Below are positions 36,614 through 46,206 of a stretch of 64,000 bases of DNA, piece after piece. The position numbers and the translations under genes were made by a program. The notes below the pieces were generated by a model. That model was not told the origin of the DNA and ran no database searches. It saw only the letters and a program-made list of their open reading frames with translations. The DNA comes from JAYVFR01 sp043772945 (GTDB taxonomy: Bacteria > Patescibacteriota > JACMRA01), in assembly GCA_043772945.1 (NCBI GenBank), contig JAYVFR010000023.1, positions 4,437-68,436 on the forward strand. Direction: 5' to 3'. How positions within the stretch are numbered: position 1 is the first letter of the stretch; every line of letters starts with the position of its first letter.

Positions 36614-38425
36614 ATGACTAAAAAAATTTTACTTTCATTAACTATTCTACTACTTTTTATTAGCACTCTTTCAATTTTAAGTATTAAAACTATCAACACT
36701 CAGGCCGCAACCAATGACTGGCAGGAAAAAGGAATTAACGTACAATCAAACTACGCTGAGGATTTTGCATCTGATAATTTCAAACAATCAATGCGTAAGG
36801 CTTACGAGGCAGGAATTCGCACTGCTGTGCTTGTAGTTAGTTATTCGCAATCAAATCTTTATGCTGATGATTTGAAGCCTGCTTATAATACACCATCTGA
36901 TAATGCTCTTCAGGTTGCTATAACTTATTTGAAAAGTATTGGAATCACTCCTTCAATTAAAGTTTTTGCAGAAAGTCCTGATGGCTGGCGAGCTTATATG
37001 AATCCAACTAATCGTGATGCATGGTTTACTAATTACAACAATATTTTAATTAAATACGCTAAAATTGCTGAATCTAATGGTTTAAAGCTTTTTTGTATTG
37101 GGACTGAGATGATTAAATTAACTAGTAGTAACGAAAATCCTGACAATACTAGAAGATGGAAAGAGATGATAGCAAATTTACGTAAAATTTACAGTGGGAA
37201 ACTTACTTATAGTGCCCAATTTGATAGAACTTGGTGGAATGAAATTGATAATATTGGGTTTTTTGATGATTTAGATATAATTAGTATTTCAGCTTATTAC
37301 ATACTTACTAAGTCAACTAATCCAAGTGTTGAGGATTTGAAATCTGCTTGGAGCCAGACCGAAGCAAGAGATATTTTGCCAATTTACAATAAATACAAGA
37401 AGCCAATAACTTTTACTGAATTTGGTTATAAATCTATGGATAGAGCTTTTGAAGTTCCTGGAGATTGGTCAATTAATAGTGGCTACAATGAAAACAATCA
37501 GGTTAACGGCTTTGAGGCATTTTTCCAATATTTTAGTAATAAACCATATTTTAATGGTGTTCACATTTGGGATTGGTCTACTAATCCTAATGCTGGGGGC
37601 TACGGCAATACTGATTATACTCCCCAGAACAAAAAAACTGAAGCGGTAATCAAAAAATATTTTGGAGGATCTGGAAGTGTCGTTTCATCATCTTCTTCAA
37701 CTTCTACACAAACTAGCCCTGCAACTAGCTCAAGCTCAGCGAGTTCCTCAAGCTCTACACCAAACACAAATCCTAGTCCTCAAACTAAAACTTTTGGGTT
37801 AAGTGCCAATCAAAGCCAGAATAATTTATTAGTTAATGTAAAAAATAACTCAAATACTAATTACAGTGGTTTAAATTTGATTATAGAAATTTATAATTCT
37901 AACAACCAAAGGGTGAATCAAATTGTTTATGCTAACGCAAGTTATAAAGCTGGCGAAAAAGAAACTTTGACAATTGACTTAAACAAACTGCCTAAAACTG
38001 CGGGTAAATACACTATTAAAGTTGGAATTTTTAATACTAATTGGACAGTAGCGTACACCTGGGAAGGACTGGCTGGTGAATACACAATTAAAGAAAACAC
38101 CGCTAATCCTGCAAATCCCATTCAGGCTCCAGGCAAAATTGAAATTTGGTGGCCAGCAGATAATAAGGCAGTTAGCGGAGTTCAGCCGTTTAAAGCAATC
38201 GTTAGCGGTATGAAATTAACAGACTACAAAATGTATTGGCAAGTAGATAATGGCAGACTGATTGAGATGTACGATTCAAACGACGGTTACGCTCACAAAG
38301 AATCTTGGGTTGATTTATCTAATTGGAAGTGGCAAGGAACAAACGCTTATACATTAAACTTCATTGCTAAAGACAAAGCAGATGTTACAATCCAGACCCA
38401 AACCACAAAAATCTATGTGAAGTAG
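36614..38425 (+). CDS. Secreted GH113-like glycoside hydrolase with C-terminal Ig-like domains
   Basis: The 603-residue protein has a signal peptide (about 1-32), then a TIM-barrel domain (about 35-350) that resembles GH113 mannanase-like enzymes: VQSNYAEDF at the start, the acid/base Glu in FCIGTEMIK near residue 165 and the nucleophile Glu in ITFTEFGYKS near 269, then HIWDWSTNP. A Ser/Thr-rich linker (about 355-385) leads to two beta-sandwich domains (about 395-490 and 505-603). It should be exported and cut beta-linked glycans at the surface of this cell or a neighbour. Substrate is inferred from family only. Confidence 0.75.
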   Translation: MTKKILLSLTILLLFISTLSILSIKTINTQAATNDWQEKGINVQSNYAEDFASDNFKQSMRKAYEAGIRTAVLVVSYSQSNLYADDLKPAYNTPSDNALQVAITYLKSIGITPSIKVFAESPDGWRAYMNPTNRDAWFTNYNNILIKYAKIAESNGLKLFCIGTEMIKLTSSNENPDNTRRWKEMIANLRKIYSGKLTYSAQFDRTWWNEIDNIGFFDDLDIISISAYYILTKSTNPSVEDLKSAWSQTEARDILPIYNKYKKPITFTEFGYKSMDRAFEVPGDWSINSGYNENNQVNGFEAFFQYFSNKPYFNGVHIWDWSTNPNAGGYGNTDYTPQNKKTEAVIKKYFGGSGSVVSSSSSTSTQTSPATSSSSASSSSSTPNTNPSPQTKTFGLSANQSQNNLLVNVKNNSNTNYSGLNLIIEIYNSNNQRVNQIVYANASYKAGEKETLTIDLNKLPKTAGKYTIKVGIFNTNWTVAYTWEGLAGEYTIKENTANPANPIQAPGKIEIWWPADNKAVSGVQPFKAIVSGMKLTDYKMYWQVDNGRLIEMYDSNDGYAHKESWVDLSNWKWQGTNAYTLNFIAKDKADVTIQTQTTKIYVK

Positions 38426-38564
38426 GTACGCGAAAAAAAGTACAAATAAAAAGCATTTGACAAAACCCTCATTTTTTTTTTTATGTTATTAGGTAGGTTT
38501 TGATAATTCATTTTATCATCGCTCATTGACCTACTCTTCTGCTTGAAACCAAGTAGATGAACTC

Positions 38565-38888
38565 ATGTTTAAGCGTTCTGGTTTTCAAAAAGCGATTGCA
38601 ACTACTTTAAGCGTTGCTAGCCTTACAGCTCTTTCCATTTTGCCACTTGCTAAACCCGCAGAAGCGCTTGGTAAACCTATTCGACTAGGTGCACCCTTTA
38701 CGATTTGTATCGATCGATCAGATCCCAATTGCGTGTATCTTTTACGACGAGCAAACTTGTTTATTCCTGACAAAGACTGCAAAGTTTCTTATTCACGTGA
38801 ATATCCAACTGTTAAGGTTGTTAGGGTCTGGGGAGTACCATTTTGTGCTGTTCTAGCAAGTGATGCGAAAACCACTCCTGAATCTTAA
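38565..38888 (+). CDS. Small secreted Cys-containing protein
   Basis: The 107-residue protein starts with a twin-domain signal peptide (MFKRSGFQKAIATTLSVASL to the EALG cut site near residue 36). The mature ~70 residues hold four cysteines (FTICID, DPNCVY, KDCKVS, PFCAVL) that could form two disulfides. TTGACA at about 38457-38462 and a strong terminator after the gene suggest a single-gene unit. Family not recognised. Confidence 0.65.
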   Translation: MFKRSGFQKAIATTLSVASLTALSILPLAKPAEALGKPIRLGAPFTICIDRSDPNCVYLLRRANLFIPDKDCKVSYSREYPTVKVVRVWGVPFCAVLASDAKTTPES

Positions 38889-38914
38889 GTTTCTTTAAAA
38901 TCTAGTTGATTTAC

Positions 38915-38952
38915 CTCTCTTATCATAATTAAAAAAGGTAAGAGAGTTTTTT
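38915..38952 (+). terminator. Rho-independent terminator
   Basis: CTCTCTTATC (38915-38924) pairs with GGTAAGAGAG (38937-38946), 10 bp with one T-G, followed by six Ts. It ends the small secreted protein gene. Confidence 0.85.
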
Positions 38953-38964
38953 AAATTCCATATT

Positions 38965-39111
38965 ATGACCATCTCCAAATTCATTAAAAACTTAGATTAT
39001 AAATTACAAGGCAATCCATTTTTTATAGTATGGCTTTTTTATATATGCCTTAGAGTACCTCTAATGTGGTATGAAGGATTAACAAAAATAATAAAAAAAA
39101 GAAATAAGTAA
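38965..39111 (+). CDS. 48-residue single-TM protein
   Basis: ATG 38965 to TAA 39111 encodes a small protein with a polar head (MTISKFIKNLDYK), one hydrophobic helix (FFIVWLFYICLRVPLMW) and a Lys/Arg tail, consistent with a membrane peptide. It starts 13 bp after a terminator, so it needs its own promoter, which I could not identify. Confidence 0.45.
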   Translation: MTISKFIKNLDYKLQGNPFFIVWLFYICLRVPLMWYEGLTKIIKKRNK

Positions 39112-39187
39112 TTTAAGCCATTCTACTTGCACATTATATTTTATTGTACCTAGTATTAGATTCTAATTCCCGAGGGTTCTTTTTAAT

Positions 39188-39266
39188 TTAATATTTATCA
39201 ACCTTTAAATAGGCTTCAGTTGTAAAATTTTTAATCCATATTTTTGCATTTTCATCAAAGTTAAAA
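39188..39266 (-). pseudogene. Remnant of the N terminus of a type IIG RM-like gene
   Basis: On the minus strand, in a frame other than the ApeA-like gene, this stretch encodes NFDENAKIWIKNFTTEAYL and a few more residues before a stop, close to residues 15-42 of the restriction-modification protein (NFDSDEDAKIWIKNFTTGAY). It starts where the ApeA-like gene stops. Confidence 0.7.
39197..39257. repeat. 61-bp direct repeat flanking the defence pair, copy 1
   Basis: 59 of 61 bases match 43721-43781 in the same orientation. The second copy lies within the first codons of the restriction-modification gene. Confidence 0.85.
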
Positions 39267-40610
39267 TTTTAAGATTCTTATAATCTGCCCCTCACCAAAA
39301 CCTAAACTTTTAAGAAAACAATATTTAGCAATCCTCTCAAGAATAAAAGCTAAATTAAAAGGAGGTGCTTTTATTAGGTTGTTTTGATCTACAGCATCAC
39401 CATGCATTAAAGCTTTTTTAAGTTTAAGAAAGTATTCCGTGTAATTTATTGTTAATTTTAAATGATTGTTTAAATAATCACTATTATCAATTAGATAAGT
39501 GAATTTTTCTTTCCATGTAGGTCTATTATCCGTCATTTTTAATAACTTCGGAGTACCATTTTTGCAATTCCTCCAGTGATTGCTTTTTACAAACTCATTA
39601 TATAAAGGTAGTTTAATCACCACATTTAAGTAGTTTTCAATACCTTTAAAATAATTTGAGAGTAAATTTTCATATCCATTGTTGTCTTTCAATATATTAG
39701 ATAAGGTGTAGCCATATAAAGTCGCAAATTTACTCCTGTTATTCCACCAATTATTTATAATGAATTCAAATCTATTAATAGTTTTTATATCAAACAAACA
39801 ATTAATAGATTTACAAGGACTACACAAACCTACTGAGTTTTCGGAAATAATTTCGAAACAAGTTTCTCCAATGTAACCACTAGTTTCTCTTATGTAACAA
39901 TTACTTTGAAAAGCAAAGGATAAAAATCTTTGAAAAAAAGCTTGCAACTCTTCAATATCTTGAATATCAAGAAACTTACCTCTAATATCCCGCCTTATCT
40001 CTAGGAAATACATCTCTTTTACATCTAAATTTACACAATTACCATTTAAAATATAATTACCCAGTCCAAGACCTTTGACATAGCTTTTAACTCTTAAAAT
40101 ATAATCACCCAGTCGAAATATACACAATTCGTCCTTTTTTCTATCCGCAGTTATTTGGTAAAAATCTAAATTTCTTAAATTATCCTTAAAAACATTCATC
40201 AATTTTAATTTGCCTAAATCAGAAAAGAATGTTGAAAGGTGATCAATCTTTAAGTGAATCTTTTCAAAGCTATTTTGACTTCTAAAGTCAGAGCTACACC
40301 TCCAGAAAACTCCATATCTAAAATTGCTATATCTATGATTAAATCCATGAGAACCAATATTCATTGACGAACTCCCAGCATAAAAATGGAAAGAATTACC
40401 ACGAGTATCAAAGCCTGAAACATAATTAAACTCAGGGATATTGCTATCTCCATAAAGATCTCTTGTTTGTAATCTATCTTTAGCCCAATCAAAAATCTCA
40501 ATTTCAATTCGTCCATTTTCACGAATGAGGTATGTGCCGTGTTTTTCTATATCTTTATCAGTGTTAAAGTAGAATTTACATGGAATTCTTTCACATTTTA
40601 TTATTGACAT
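39261..40610 (-). CDS. ApeA-like protein with HEPN-type C terminus, putative anti-phage effector
   Basis: The 449-residue protein resembles the ApeA family of defence proteins: a beta-rich N-terminal domain (about 1-215) and a helical C-terminal domain that ends in KLKKALMHGD near residue 415, a form of the HEPN RNase motif Rx4-6H in which the first Arg is replaced by Lys. ApeA from other bacteria protects against phage through its HEPN nuclease. It follows the type IIG RM gene by 3 bp and is clearly in the same operon. The assignment rests on remembered family pattern, so the N-terminal part is less certain. Confidence 0.55.
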   Translation of the reverse strand: MSIIKCERIPCKFYFNTDKDIEKHGTYLIRENGRIEIEIFDWAKDRLQTRDLYGDSNIPEFNYVSGFDTRGNSFHFYAGSSSMNIGSHGFNHRYSNFRYGVFWRCSSDFRSQNSFEKIHLKIDHLSTFFSDLGKLKLMNVFKDNLRNLDFYQITADRKKDELCIFRLGDYILRVKSYVKGLGLGNYILNGNCVNLDVKEMYFLEIRRDIRGKFLDIQDIEELQAFFQRFLSFAFQSNCYIRETSGYIGETCFEIISENSVGLCSPCKSINCLFDIKTINRFEFIINNWWNNRSKFATLYGYTLSNILKDNNGYENLLSNYFKGIENYLNVVIKLPLYNEFVKSNHWRNCKNGTPKLLKMTDNRPTWKEKFTYLIDNSDYLNNHLKLTINYTEYFLKLKKALMHGDAVDQNNLIKAPPFNLAFILERIAKYCFLKSLGFGEGQIIRILKF

Positions 40611-40612
40611 AT

Positions 40613-43600
40613 TTACTTCAAAAACTTATCTAAAATACCTTGTTTTTTTTGTTTAATTAGCTTGTCAAATTCTTGAGAAGATAATCCATCCGTAAATAGC
40701 CTACCTTTAGAATTTTCTAAAGATTCTATTTCTTTTACAATCTTCCCTTGGATTTCTAACGGCGGAACTGGGATTTTAACTTGGTTTTTTAGATATTCAC
40801 TATTTAGACTTTTACCAAATACTTTTGCCCCTACACTTTCAGGTAATAGAATATTTGAATTCGTGAATAATTGGTATAAATATTGATTGGTTAAGCTATC
40901 ATTTTTTGGAATCAGTCCAGCTATTGCCTCGTTTGTGTATAAATCTTGTCCTGCAATTGCTGTTTTACCAATAGAAAGTTTAAAGCTTACTAAAGTCGTA
41001 TCCTTTGGAATTAATTTTACATTTGACTTTGAAACACCTTCATCAGATATTTTTTCTTTAGTTGTTGTAATAATCTGACCTTTCATTTCTGAAATCGAAA
41101 CCCATAAATTTTCACCTTCAAAATATTGATTTATTGCACGCGATGGTGTACCACCAATTAAAACATCACAAGCTTCGCCTAATTTAATCATCGGGTATTT
41201 GCTTACAACCTCTACGCTTCCAACGACTTTCTTTGGGGTCAAGCTAATAGCTTTGTTAAAGCTGGTTCCCGTGAAATCAAGAAGGTTTGTAAGTGAGTGA
41301 TAACTGCAATGTTTAGCTAGGGTTTCTGGTAGTTCTTGAATTTGTTCATTTTTAATAAAATTCTGGCGAATATAATAACTAATTTTTGTTTCATCATTCC
41401 TGTCTTTGGGGTTAAACATTATTGTGTTGATGTCATGAATAGTGTCTCCGCCATAATAGTGTATTCCTTCACTACCCTTTGATCCACTCCACTCATAACC
41501 TACAAACTTCTTTCGATCTTTGGTCTCAGTTGGGCATCTTACGATCAAAACTGGCTTTGGGTTTGAGAAAGCGAGAACAAAGTAATACAATTTGTCTTTT
41601 TCAATGTCTTGGAGATACGTGGTGAAATTACTGTTATATTTTCGTTTTTTATCAGTGCTTAACTTATCAAAACTCACTTTATATTCTGTAAATATTTCCG
41701 TTTCTAAAAGTTCTTTGGTTGGTTTAACGTTCAAAAGGGTTAAATAATCTTCATGGTTATAATCATTGTGCTCGCAGTAGTTTTTGATTAGAATATTATC
41801 TTCAAAATCTTCGTTTGTAATTTGATTATCAAAAAAACTTTCTACCCTATCCTTGTAATGTTCTTCGATTTCAGGTCTTTCTTTTTTTCGTTCTAGATAT
41901 ATAATTAATGTGTTTGTGCCAGTTTTACCAAAAGTACTTGGCGGAAGTTCTACAATTGAAATAAAATTAAAATATCTAAGGAGAATTTGGCGGGTTTGGA
42001 TACTGACTTTATCAGTATTTGTTAGGATTGTATTTGGGATTACGATTCCTGCAATTCCACCTTTATTAAGGAGCTGCTTTGCTCGCTCTAAAAAGAAGTT
42101 TTGGATGTCGTCATTGGTATTTATGTCTGAAACGGTTTTTGTTAGTTCATATTTATCACGCTCCTCGACTGGGATAGTGGTTAAAAACTCCTTAACAGCA
42201 AAGGGCGGATTGGCAATTAAAATATCAAAACTCTCTTCCTTGATTTTAGGATTTTCAATTAATGCATCACTATCAACAATATTCACACCATCAAAACCAT
42301 ACATAAAAGCACTAACTTTAGCCACTTTAGCAAGTCTATCTTCTTTCTCTATACCATAGATTTCTTTATAAAAACTGGTGGGATTTTGCCCGTTATTTTT
42401 AGCAATTTGTTCAATTTGACTAGCATATTCGGTTAAAAAATGTCCCGACCCGCAGGCGTAATCAATTACCTTCAATGGTTCTATATTTTGTCTAACCATA
42501 CTTTCAAGTGGAAGCGACATCAGGATAAATTTACAAATAGGAACTGGGGTAAAATACTGACCCTCCGACTGCTTGACCCCATTATCAAGGAAAAACTCGA
42601 ACATATCTCCTAAAAATTGATTCTGCTCTTTAGTTTTGAGTCTCAATGACTGCCACATTTGAGTAACCTCTAAAATTATTTTTACGTTTTTATTAAAACC
42701 TTCTTTGTTTTTAACCCCAATAAATCCAAAATTATTATCGTTATAAAATTTTAACTTTTTAAATAGCTCTTCGATTGTGTTTCTAGTTGCGTTTTTCTTA
42801 TTTTTATATGCCCAGAATGCTCCCTCGATCTCTCCATTACTAACATAAGTTATTTCTTGCTCTAAATATTTCTCCATTCCCACCTTGTAGAGTTCCTGAA
42901 GCCTATCTATAAAATCGTAATAATTATCATAGGCTATTCCTTTCCAATAAAATTTTAAATCTGTTGGGTTCTGAGTTTCATCAACAATTTTACACAAAAA
43001 TAGATTTACAAGTATTTCAAAAGCATTTTCTTTCCTAGATACATTATATTTTCGCAAAATTGTAGCAAATTGATTGTATTTGCCTTTTTTATCAGCGTTT
43101 GTTATAATTCTTGTGTCATCTGACAGAGTATATTTATCTTTACCAATTTGGTAAGGTTGCACATTATCTTCAAAAATACCACTCTCTGTAAATTCTAAAT
43201 TATAAGTTTGTTGCCACACTCTAAATCTTTCCTTTACATTTTTAGCTCTTAAATAGCTTTCAAGGTTAGTATTTTCATCTAATATTTTTTGATTATCTTT
43301 ATGAGATATAACTTTTTGATCTACTATTATTTGATTAAGCTCTGAATTTAGACTACAGGCGTATAAACAAACATATTTTACATCTTTTTCTTGCTCAATA
43401 TAGCTAAATAGTTGATCGCCATCGTTTAGTGTTTTCTTCCAAGCGTTCTCAAATTCTTTGCCAGCTGTTTTGCATTCAATTATCAAGAGTGGTTTATTAT
43501 TTTGATCTCTCACAAACACATCTGCCCTACCACCGCTTGCACCATGACCTAATTTCCACTTAGGTTCCAACTCAATATGCTCGGGTTTGTACCCTTTTTC

Positions 43601-43834
43601 AAATAGACGATTAACGCATTCAAATACTACAAAGTTTTCATCACTACTAAAATTAGTTGTAAATTCACCGTTCACAATAAAACGCTGATCGGTTGGGTAA
43701 ATTAACTTTTGATTATCAAAATCAACCTTTAAATAGGCTCCAGTTGTAAAATTTTTAATCCATATTTTTGCATCTTCATCAGAATCGAAATTCAGGGTTT
43801 TTAGTAAATCGGGTAACGTTTTTTTGTTGAGCAT
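40613..43834 (-). CDS. Type IIG single-chain restriction-modification enzyme (R-M-S)
   Basis: From ATG 43834 the protein has 1073 residues. Near residues 100-125 is a PD-(D/E)xK nuclease (GRADVFVRDQ, then LLIIECKTAG). The middle is an N6-adenine methylase with SAM motif VIDYACGSGHFL near 460 and catalytic NPPF near 543. The end (about 885-1060) is one HsdS-type target recognition domain starting MIKLGEACDVLIGGTPSR and ending PPLEIQGKIVKEIE. There is no helicase, so it is type IIG/BcgI-like, not type I. TTGACA (43864-43869, minus) is 29 nt before ATG 43834; this favours it over the ATG at 43864, which overlaps that hexamer. Confidence 0.88.
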   Translation of the reverse strand: MLNKKTLPDLLKTLNFDSDEDAKIWIKNFTTGAYLKVDFDNQKLIYPTDQRFIVNGEFTTNFSSDENFVVFECVNRLFEKGYKPEHIELEPKWKLGHGASGGRADVFVRDQNNKPLLIIECKTAGKEFENAWKKTLNDGDQLFSYIEQEKDVKYVCLYACSLNSELNQIIVDQKVISHKDNQKILDENTNLESYLRAKNVKERFRVWQQTYNLEFTESGIFEDNVQPYQIGKDKYTLSDDTRIITNADKKGKYNQFATILRKYNVSRKENAFEILVNLFLCKIVDETQNPTDLKFYWKGIAYDNYYDFIDRLQELYKVGMEKYLEQEITYVSNGEIEGAFWAYKNKKNATRNTIEELFKKLKFYNDNNFGFIGVKNKEGFNKNVKIILEVTQMWQSLRLKTKEQNQFLGDMFEFFLDNGVKQSEGQYFTPVPICKFILMSLPLESMVRQNIEPLKVIDYACGSGHFLTEYASQIEQIAKNNGQNPTSFYKEIYGIEKEDRLAKVAKVSAFMYGFDGVNIVDSDALIENPKIKEESFDILIANPPFAVKEFLTTIPVEERDKYELTKTVSDINTNDDIQNFFLERAKQLLNKGGIAGIVIPNTILTNTDKVSIQTRQILLRYFNFISIVELPPSTFGKTGTNTLIIYLERKKERPEIEEHYKDRVESFFDNQITNEDFEDNILIKNYCEHNDYNHEDYLTLLNVKPTKELLETEIFTEYKVSFDKLSTDKKRKYNSNFTTYLQDIEKDKLYYFVLAFSNPKPVLIVRCPTETKDRKKFVGYEWSGSKGSEGIHYYGGDTIHDINTIMFNPKDRNDETKISYYIRQNFIKNEQIQELPETLAKHCSYHSLTNLLDFTGTSFNKAISLTPKKVVGSVEVVSKYPMIKLGEACDVLIGGTPSRAINQYFEGENLWVSISEMKGQIITTTKEKISDEGVSKSNVKLIPKDTTLVSFKLSIGKTAIAGQDLYTNEAIAGLIPKNDSLTNQYLYQLFTNSNILLPESVGAKVFGKSLNSEYLKNQVKIPVPPLEIQGKIVKEIESLENSKGRLFTDGLSSQEFDKLIKQKKQGILDKFLK
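43721..43781. repeat. 61-bp direct repeat flanking the defence pair, copy 2
   Basis: Pairs with 39197-39257; lies inside the N-terminal coding part of the restriction-modification gene. Confidence 0.85.
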
Positions 43835-43964
43835 ACATAAAATTAATCCAAAATCCTCCGCCATGTCAATTATATAATAAATTTAATTTCGGTGGTTTCT
43901 GGCGTTTTAAAACATAAATTGACTAGACAAAAATATTTAGTATCAAGTAAAAAAACAAATTAAT

Positions 43965-44663
43965 ATGCCAGTGATTATAAAGATCGATAATCTATCTAAA
44001 AACTACGGCACCAAAAAGAACTTAATTAAAGCCCTTGGCCCAATTAGCCTTGAGATTAATAAGTCAGATTTTGTGGTGATTCTGGGTCGCAGTGGGAGTG
44101 GTAAGTCAACACTTTTAAATCTAATGGCTGGGCTTGATACTCCAACCGAGGGTAGGATTGTTGTAAGTCATCAAAACATTACTCATTCTAAATCAGGAAC
44201 TTTGGCTAAGTACCGCTCTAAAATTGGGATAATTTTTCAGTTTTATAATCTTTTGCCAAATTTGAATGTAGTTGAAAATATTCAAATGGGAGCTTGGGTT
44301 GCGGGAAATAGTGTTGATTCTAAATATCTTGACAAACTCTTGGAGCAATTTGGTTTAACTCATCGAAGGGGTGCAAATGTTAAAACTCTCTCTGGTGGTG
44401 AGAAACAGCGAGTAGCTATAGCTAGGGCACTAATTAATAAGCCGACAATTCTCTTTTGTGATGAGCCAACAGGAGCTCTTGATACTACTAATGAGAAGCA
44501 AGTTGAGTTAATTTTAAAGGAGTTAAATAACGAGGGTTTAACAATTGTGATGGTTACGCATAATCCAGAATTTTCTGATTTGGCAAACCAAGTAATTACA
44601 ATGAAAGACGGTTTGATAATTAGCAATATTTTAAAAACTGTTGAAATAAATAAATCTAACTAA
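43965..44663 (+). CDS. MacB/LolD-type ABC transporter ATP-binding protein
   Basis: The 232-residue ATPase has Walker A GRSGSGKST, Q-loop GIIFQFYNLLPNLNV, signature LSGGEKQRVAIARAL, Walker B ILFCDEPTGALD and H-loop VTHNPE. The FQFYNLLP and PTGALD forms are typical of the MacB/LolD/FtsE group. It pairs with the permease 14 nt downstream. It would energise a mechanotransmitter-type transporter for export of peptides or lipoproteins, or for cell wall control. Confidence 0.92.
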   Translation: MPVIIKIDNLSKNYGTKKNLIKALGPISLEINKSDFVVILGRSGSGKSTLLNLMAGLDTPTEGRIVVSHQNITHSKSGTLAKYRSKIGIIFQFYNLLPNLNVVENIQMGAWVAGNSVDSKYLDKLLEQFGLTHRRGANVKTLSGGEKQRVAIARALINKPTILFCDEPTGALDTTNEKQVELILKELNNEGLTIVMVTHNPEFSDLANQVITMKDGLIISNILKTVEINKSN

Positions 44664-44677
44664 AACAAACTAAAAAT

Positions 44678-46147
44678 ATGACTTCAAAATCTTTTTTGCT
44701 TATTCTAAGCAGGCAAATTACTAGTAAATGGGGGCGTACACTTCTTGCTAGTTGTGGGATTATGATTGGAATTTGGGCAATTACTCTGACTTCTAGCATT
44801 TCAATAGGGCTTTCTGACACTATAATTGAGGCTATAAATTCACAATCAATTGCCAAGCAAATTACGCTTAATAAAACCAGTGCAGGTGAAGGTAGTTTCT
44901 TTGATTTGAAGGCTCCACCAGTTTTTGTTCCTTTTAGTCGGGAAGAAATTAGCTCTATTAAAACTAAATATCCTGAAATTGTAGATATTGGTCCTACTTC
45001 GCGAATGAATTTTTTTGTGCAAACTAATTCAAATACTTTAGAACAAATTAAGTGCGTAGAGTTTGAAAATTCTATAAACTTGTCTATTACTCCTCAAAGC
45101 CCTAAACCAAAACTAGAAGATACTAATAAATTAGCTAGTAACTGCAAAAATATTAGTCATAGCTTTACTGGTTTTGAAGAATTTTATGACGCCAAAAAAA
45201 AGAATTGGTACGGTCAAAAAAGCAAACCTGCAATTGGGGAAATTGCTCTCTGTTTTAAATGCGGAAACACAAATCTGAATCAAATTTTGAAAGTAGAAAA
45301 GCCTGAAGATCTTCTAAACAAACAAATTCAAATTGAATTGCAACGGGCTCCAGAATTGTATGAAATAGGCAAAAATGTGGACGTAACTAATATTGATAGA
45401 CCGGCTACTAAAATCAATAAATCTGAAACAATAACTTTAAAAGTAGTGTCAGTAATTGACGATCGTGAGGCTAGTATTTTTGATGGATCGGCTATTTATT
45501 TTGATTACAATTATTTCCAAAAAGCCTTTGAGCTAGCCAGACCAAATGATAATTTTTTGCAATACGGATCAATTCAATACAATGTATTTTTGGATAAATA
45601 CCAAAGTCTGGATAAAACTATAAATAGTTTGCGAGGTGATAAACTTTTAGCCTTTTCTGTAGCCCAAGAAACCATCAAAGGGGTATCGGTTGCCTTTCAA
45701 GTTTTAACAGTTGGGCTTTCGGCTCTTGGATTTATTGCATTAATTGTATCGGTATTTGGGATTATAAATGTGATGACAATCTCGGTTTTGGAGCGTCAAA
45801 AAGAAATTGGAATTTTAAAATCGCTCGGTGCTAGGAATTTAGACATTTTTGTTATGTTTTTATTAGAAAGTTCAATTCTTGGTTTGATTGGCTGGATTCT
45901 GGGAACTTTGCTGGCTTTCCTTTCAAATCTGGCAATCTCAAAAGTCTTTAAGCTAGTTCTAGAGAACAACAAAGATTTAAACTCGAGCTTAACGGGCTTG
46001 AATATTACTCAATTTAATCCTTCAATTCCTATTTGGCTTGGGTTTGGGACGTTGATTCTAGCCCTTTTCTTTACTATTATTTCAGGAATTTACCCGTCTT
46101 TTAAAGCTAGTCGCCAGAATCCAGTAGACGTCCTACGCTCGGAGTAG
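44678..46147 (+). CDS. MacB/FtsX-family ABC permease
   Basis: The 489-residue protein has one N-terminal TM (about 18-40), a large outer domain (about 45-335) with several Cys including CFKCGN, and three C-terminal TM segments in an FtsX domain with VFGIINVMTISVLERQKEIG and the closing PSFKASRQNPVDVLRSE. This is the MacB topology. It works with the ATPase just upstream. The last 35 bp of the gene recur at 46600-46634 beyond a small mobile element. Confidence 0.9.
   Translation: MTSKSFLLILSRQITSKWGRTLLASCGIMIGIWAITLTSSISIGLSDTIIEAINSQSIAKQITLNKTSAGEGSFFDLKAPPVFVPFSREEISSIKTKYPEIVDIGPTSRMNFFVQTNSNTLEQIKCVEFENSINLSITPQSPKPKLEDTNKLASNCKNISHSFTGFEEFYDAKKKNWYGQKSKPAIGEIALCFKCGNTNLNQILKVEKPEDLLNKQIQIELQRAPELYEIGKNVDVTNIDRPATKINKSETITLKVVSVIDDREASIFDGSAIYFDYNYFQKAFELARPNDNFLQYGSIQYNVFLDKYQSLDKTINSLRGDKLLAFSVAQETIKGVSVAFQVLTVGLSALGFIALIVSVFGIINVMTISVLERQKEIGILKSLGARNLDIFVMFLLESSILGLIGWILGTLLAFLSNLAISKVFKLVLENNKDLNSSLTGLNITQFNPSIPIWLGFGTLILALFFTIISGIYPSFKASRQNPVDVLRSE
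46112..46146 (+). repeat. Direct repeat, copy 1 (3' end of permease gene)
   Basis: CGCCAGAATCCAGTAGACG onward to GGAGTA; 33 of 35 bases match 46600-46634. The pair brackets the GIY-YIG palindromic element and looks like a duplicated insertion site. Confidence 0.85.
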
Positions 46148-46206
46148 AATATTTTTAGCGCTATCCTTTACTTGGTGAAATAATTGCTATGCTTCGTTTG
46201 GTGTAG

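Noticed and set aside
41910..42359. 149-codon plus-strand open frame
   Set aside because: Lies wholly inside, and antisense to, the methylase part of the type IIG gene; the minus-strand protein has clear motifs.
40613..43834. Classic type I restriction system
   Set aside because: No helicase/translocase motifs and only one target recognition domain; nuclease, methylase and specificity parts are in one chain, which fits type IIG.
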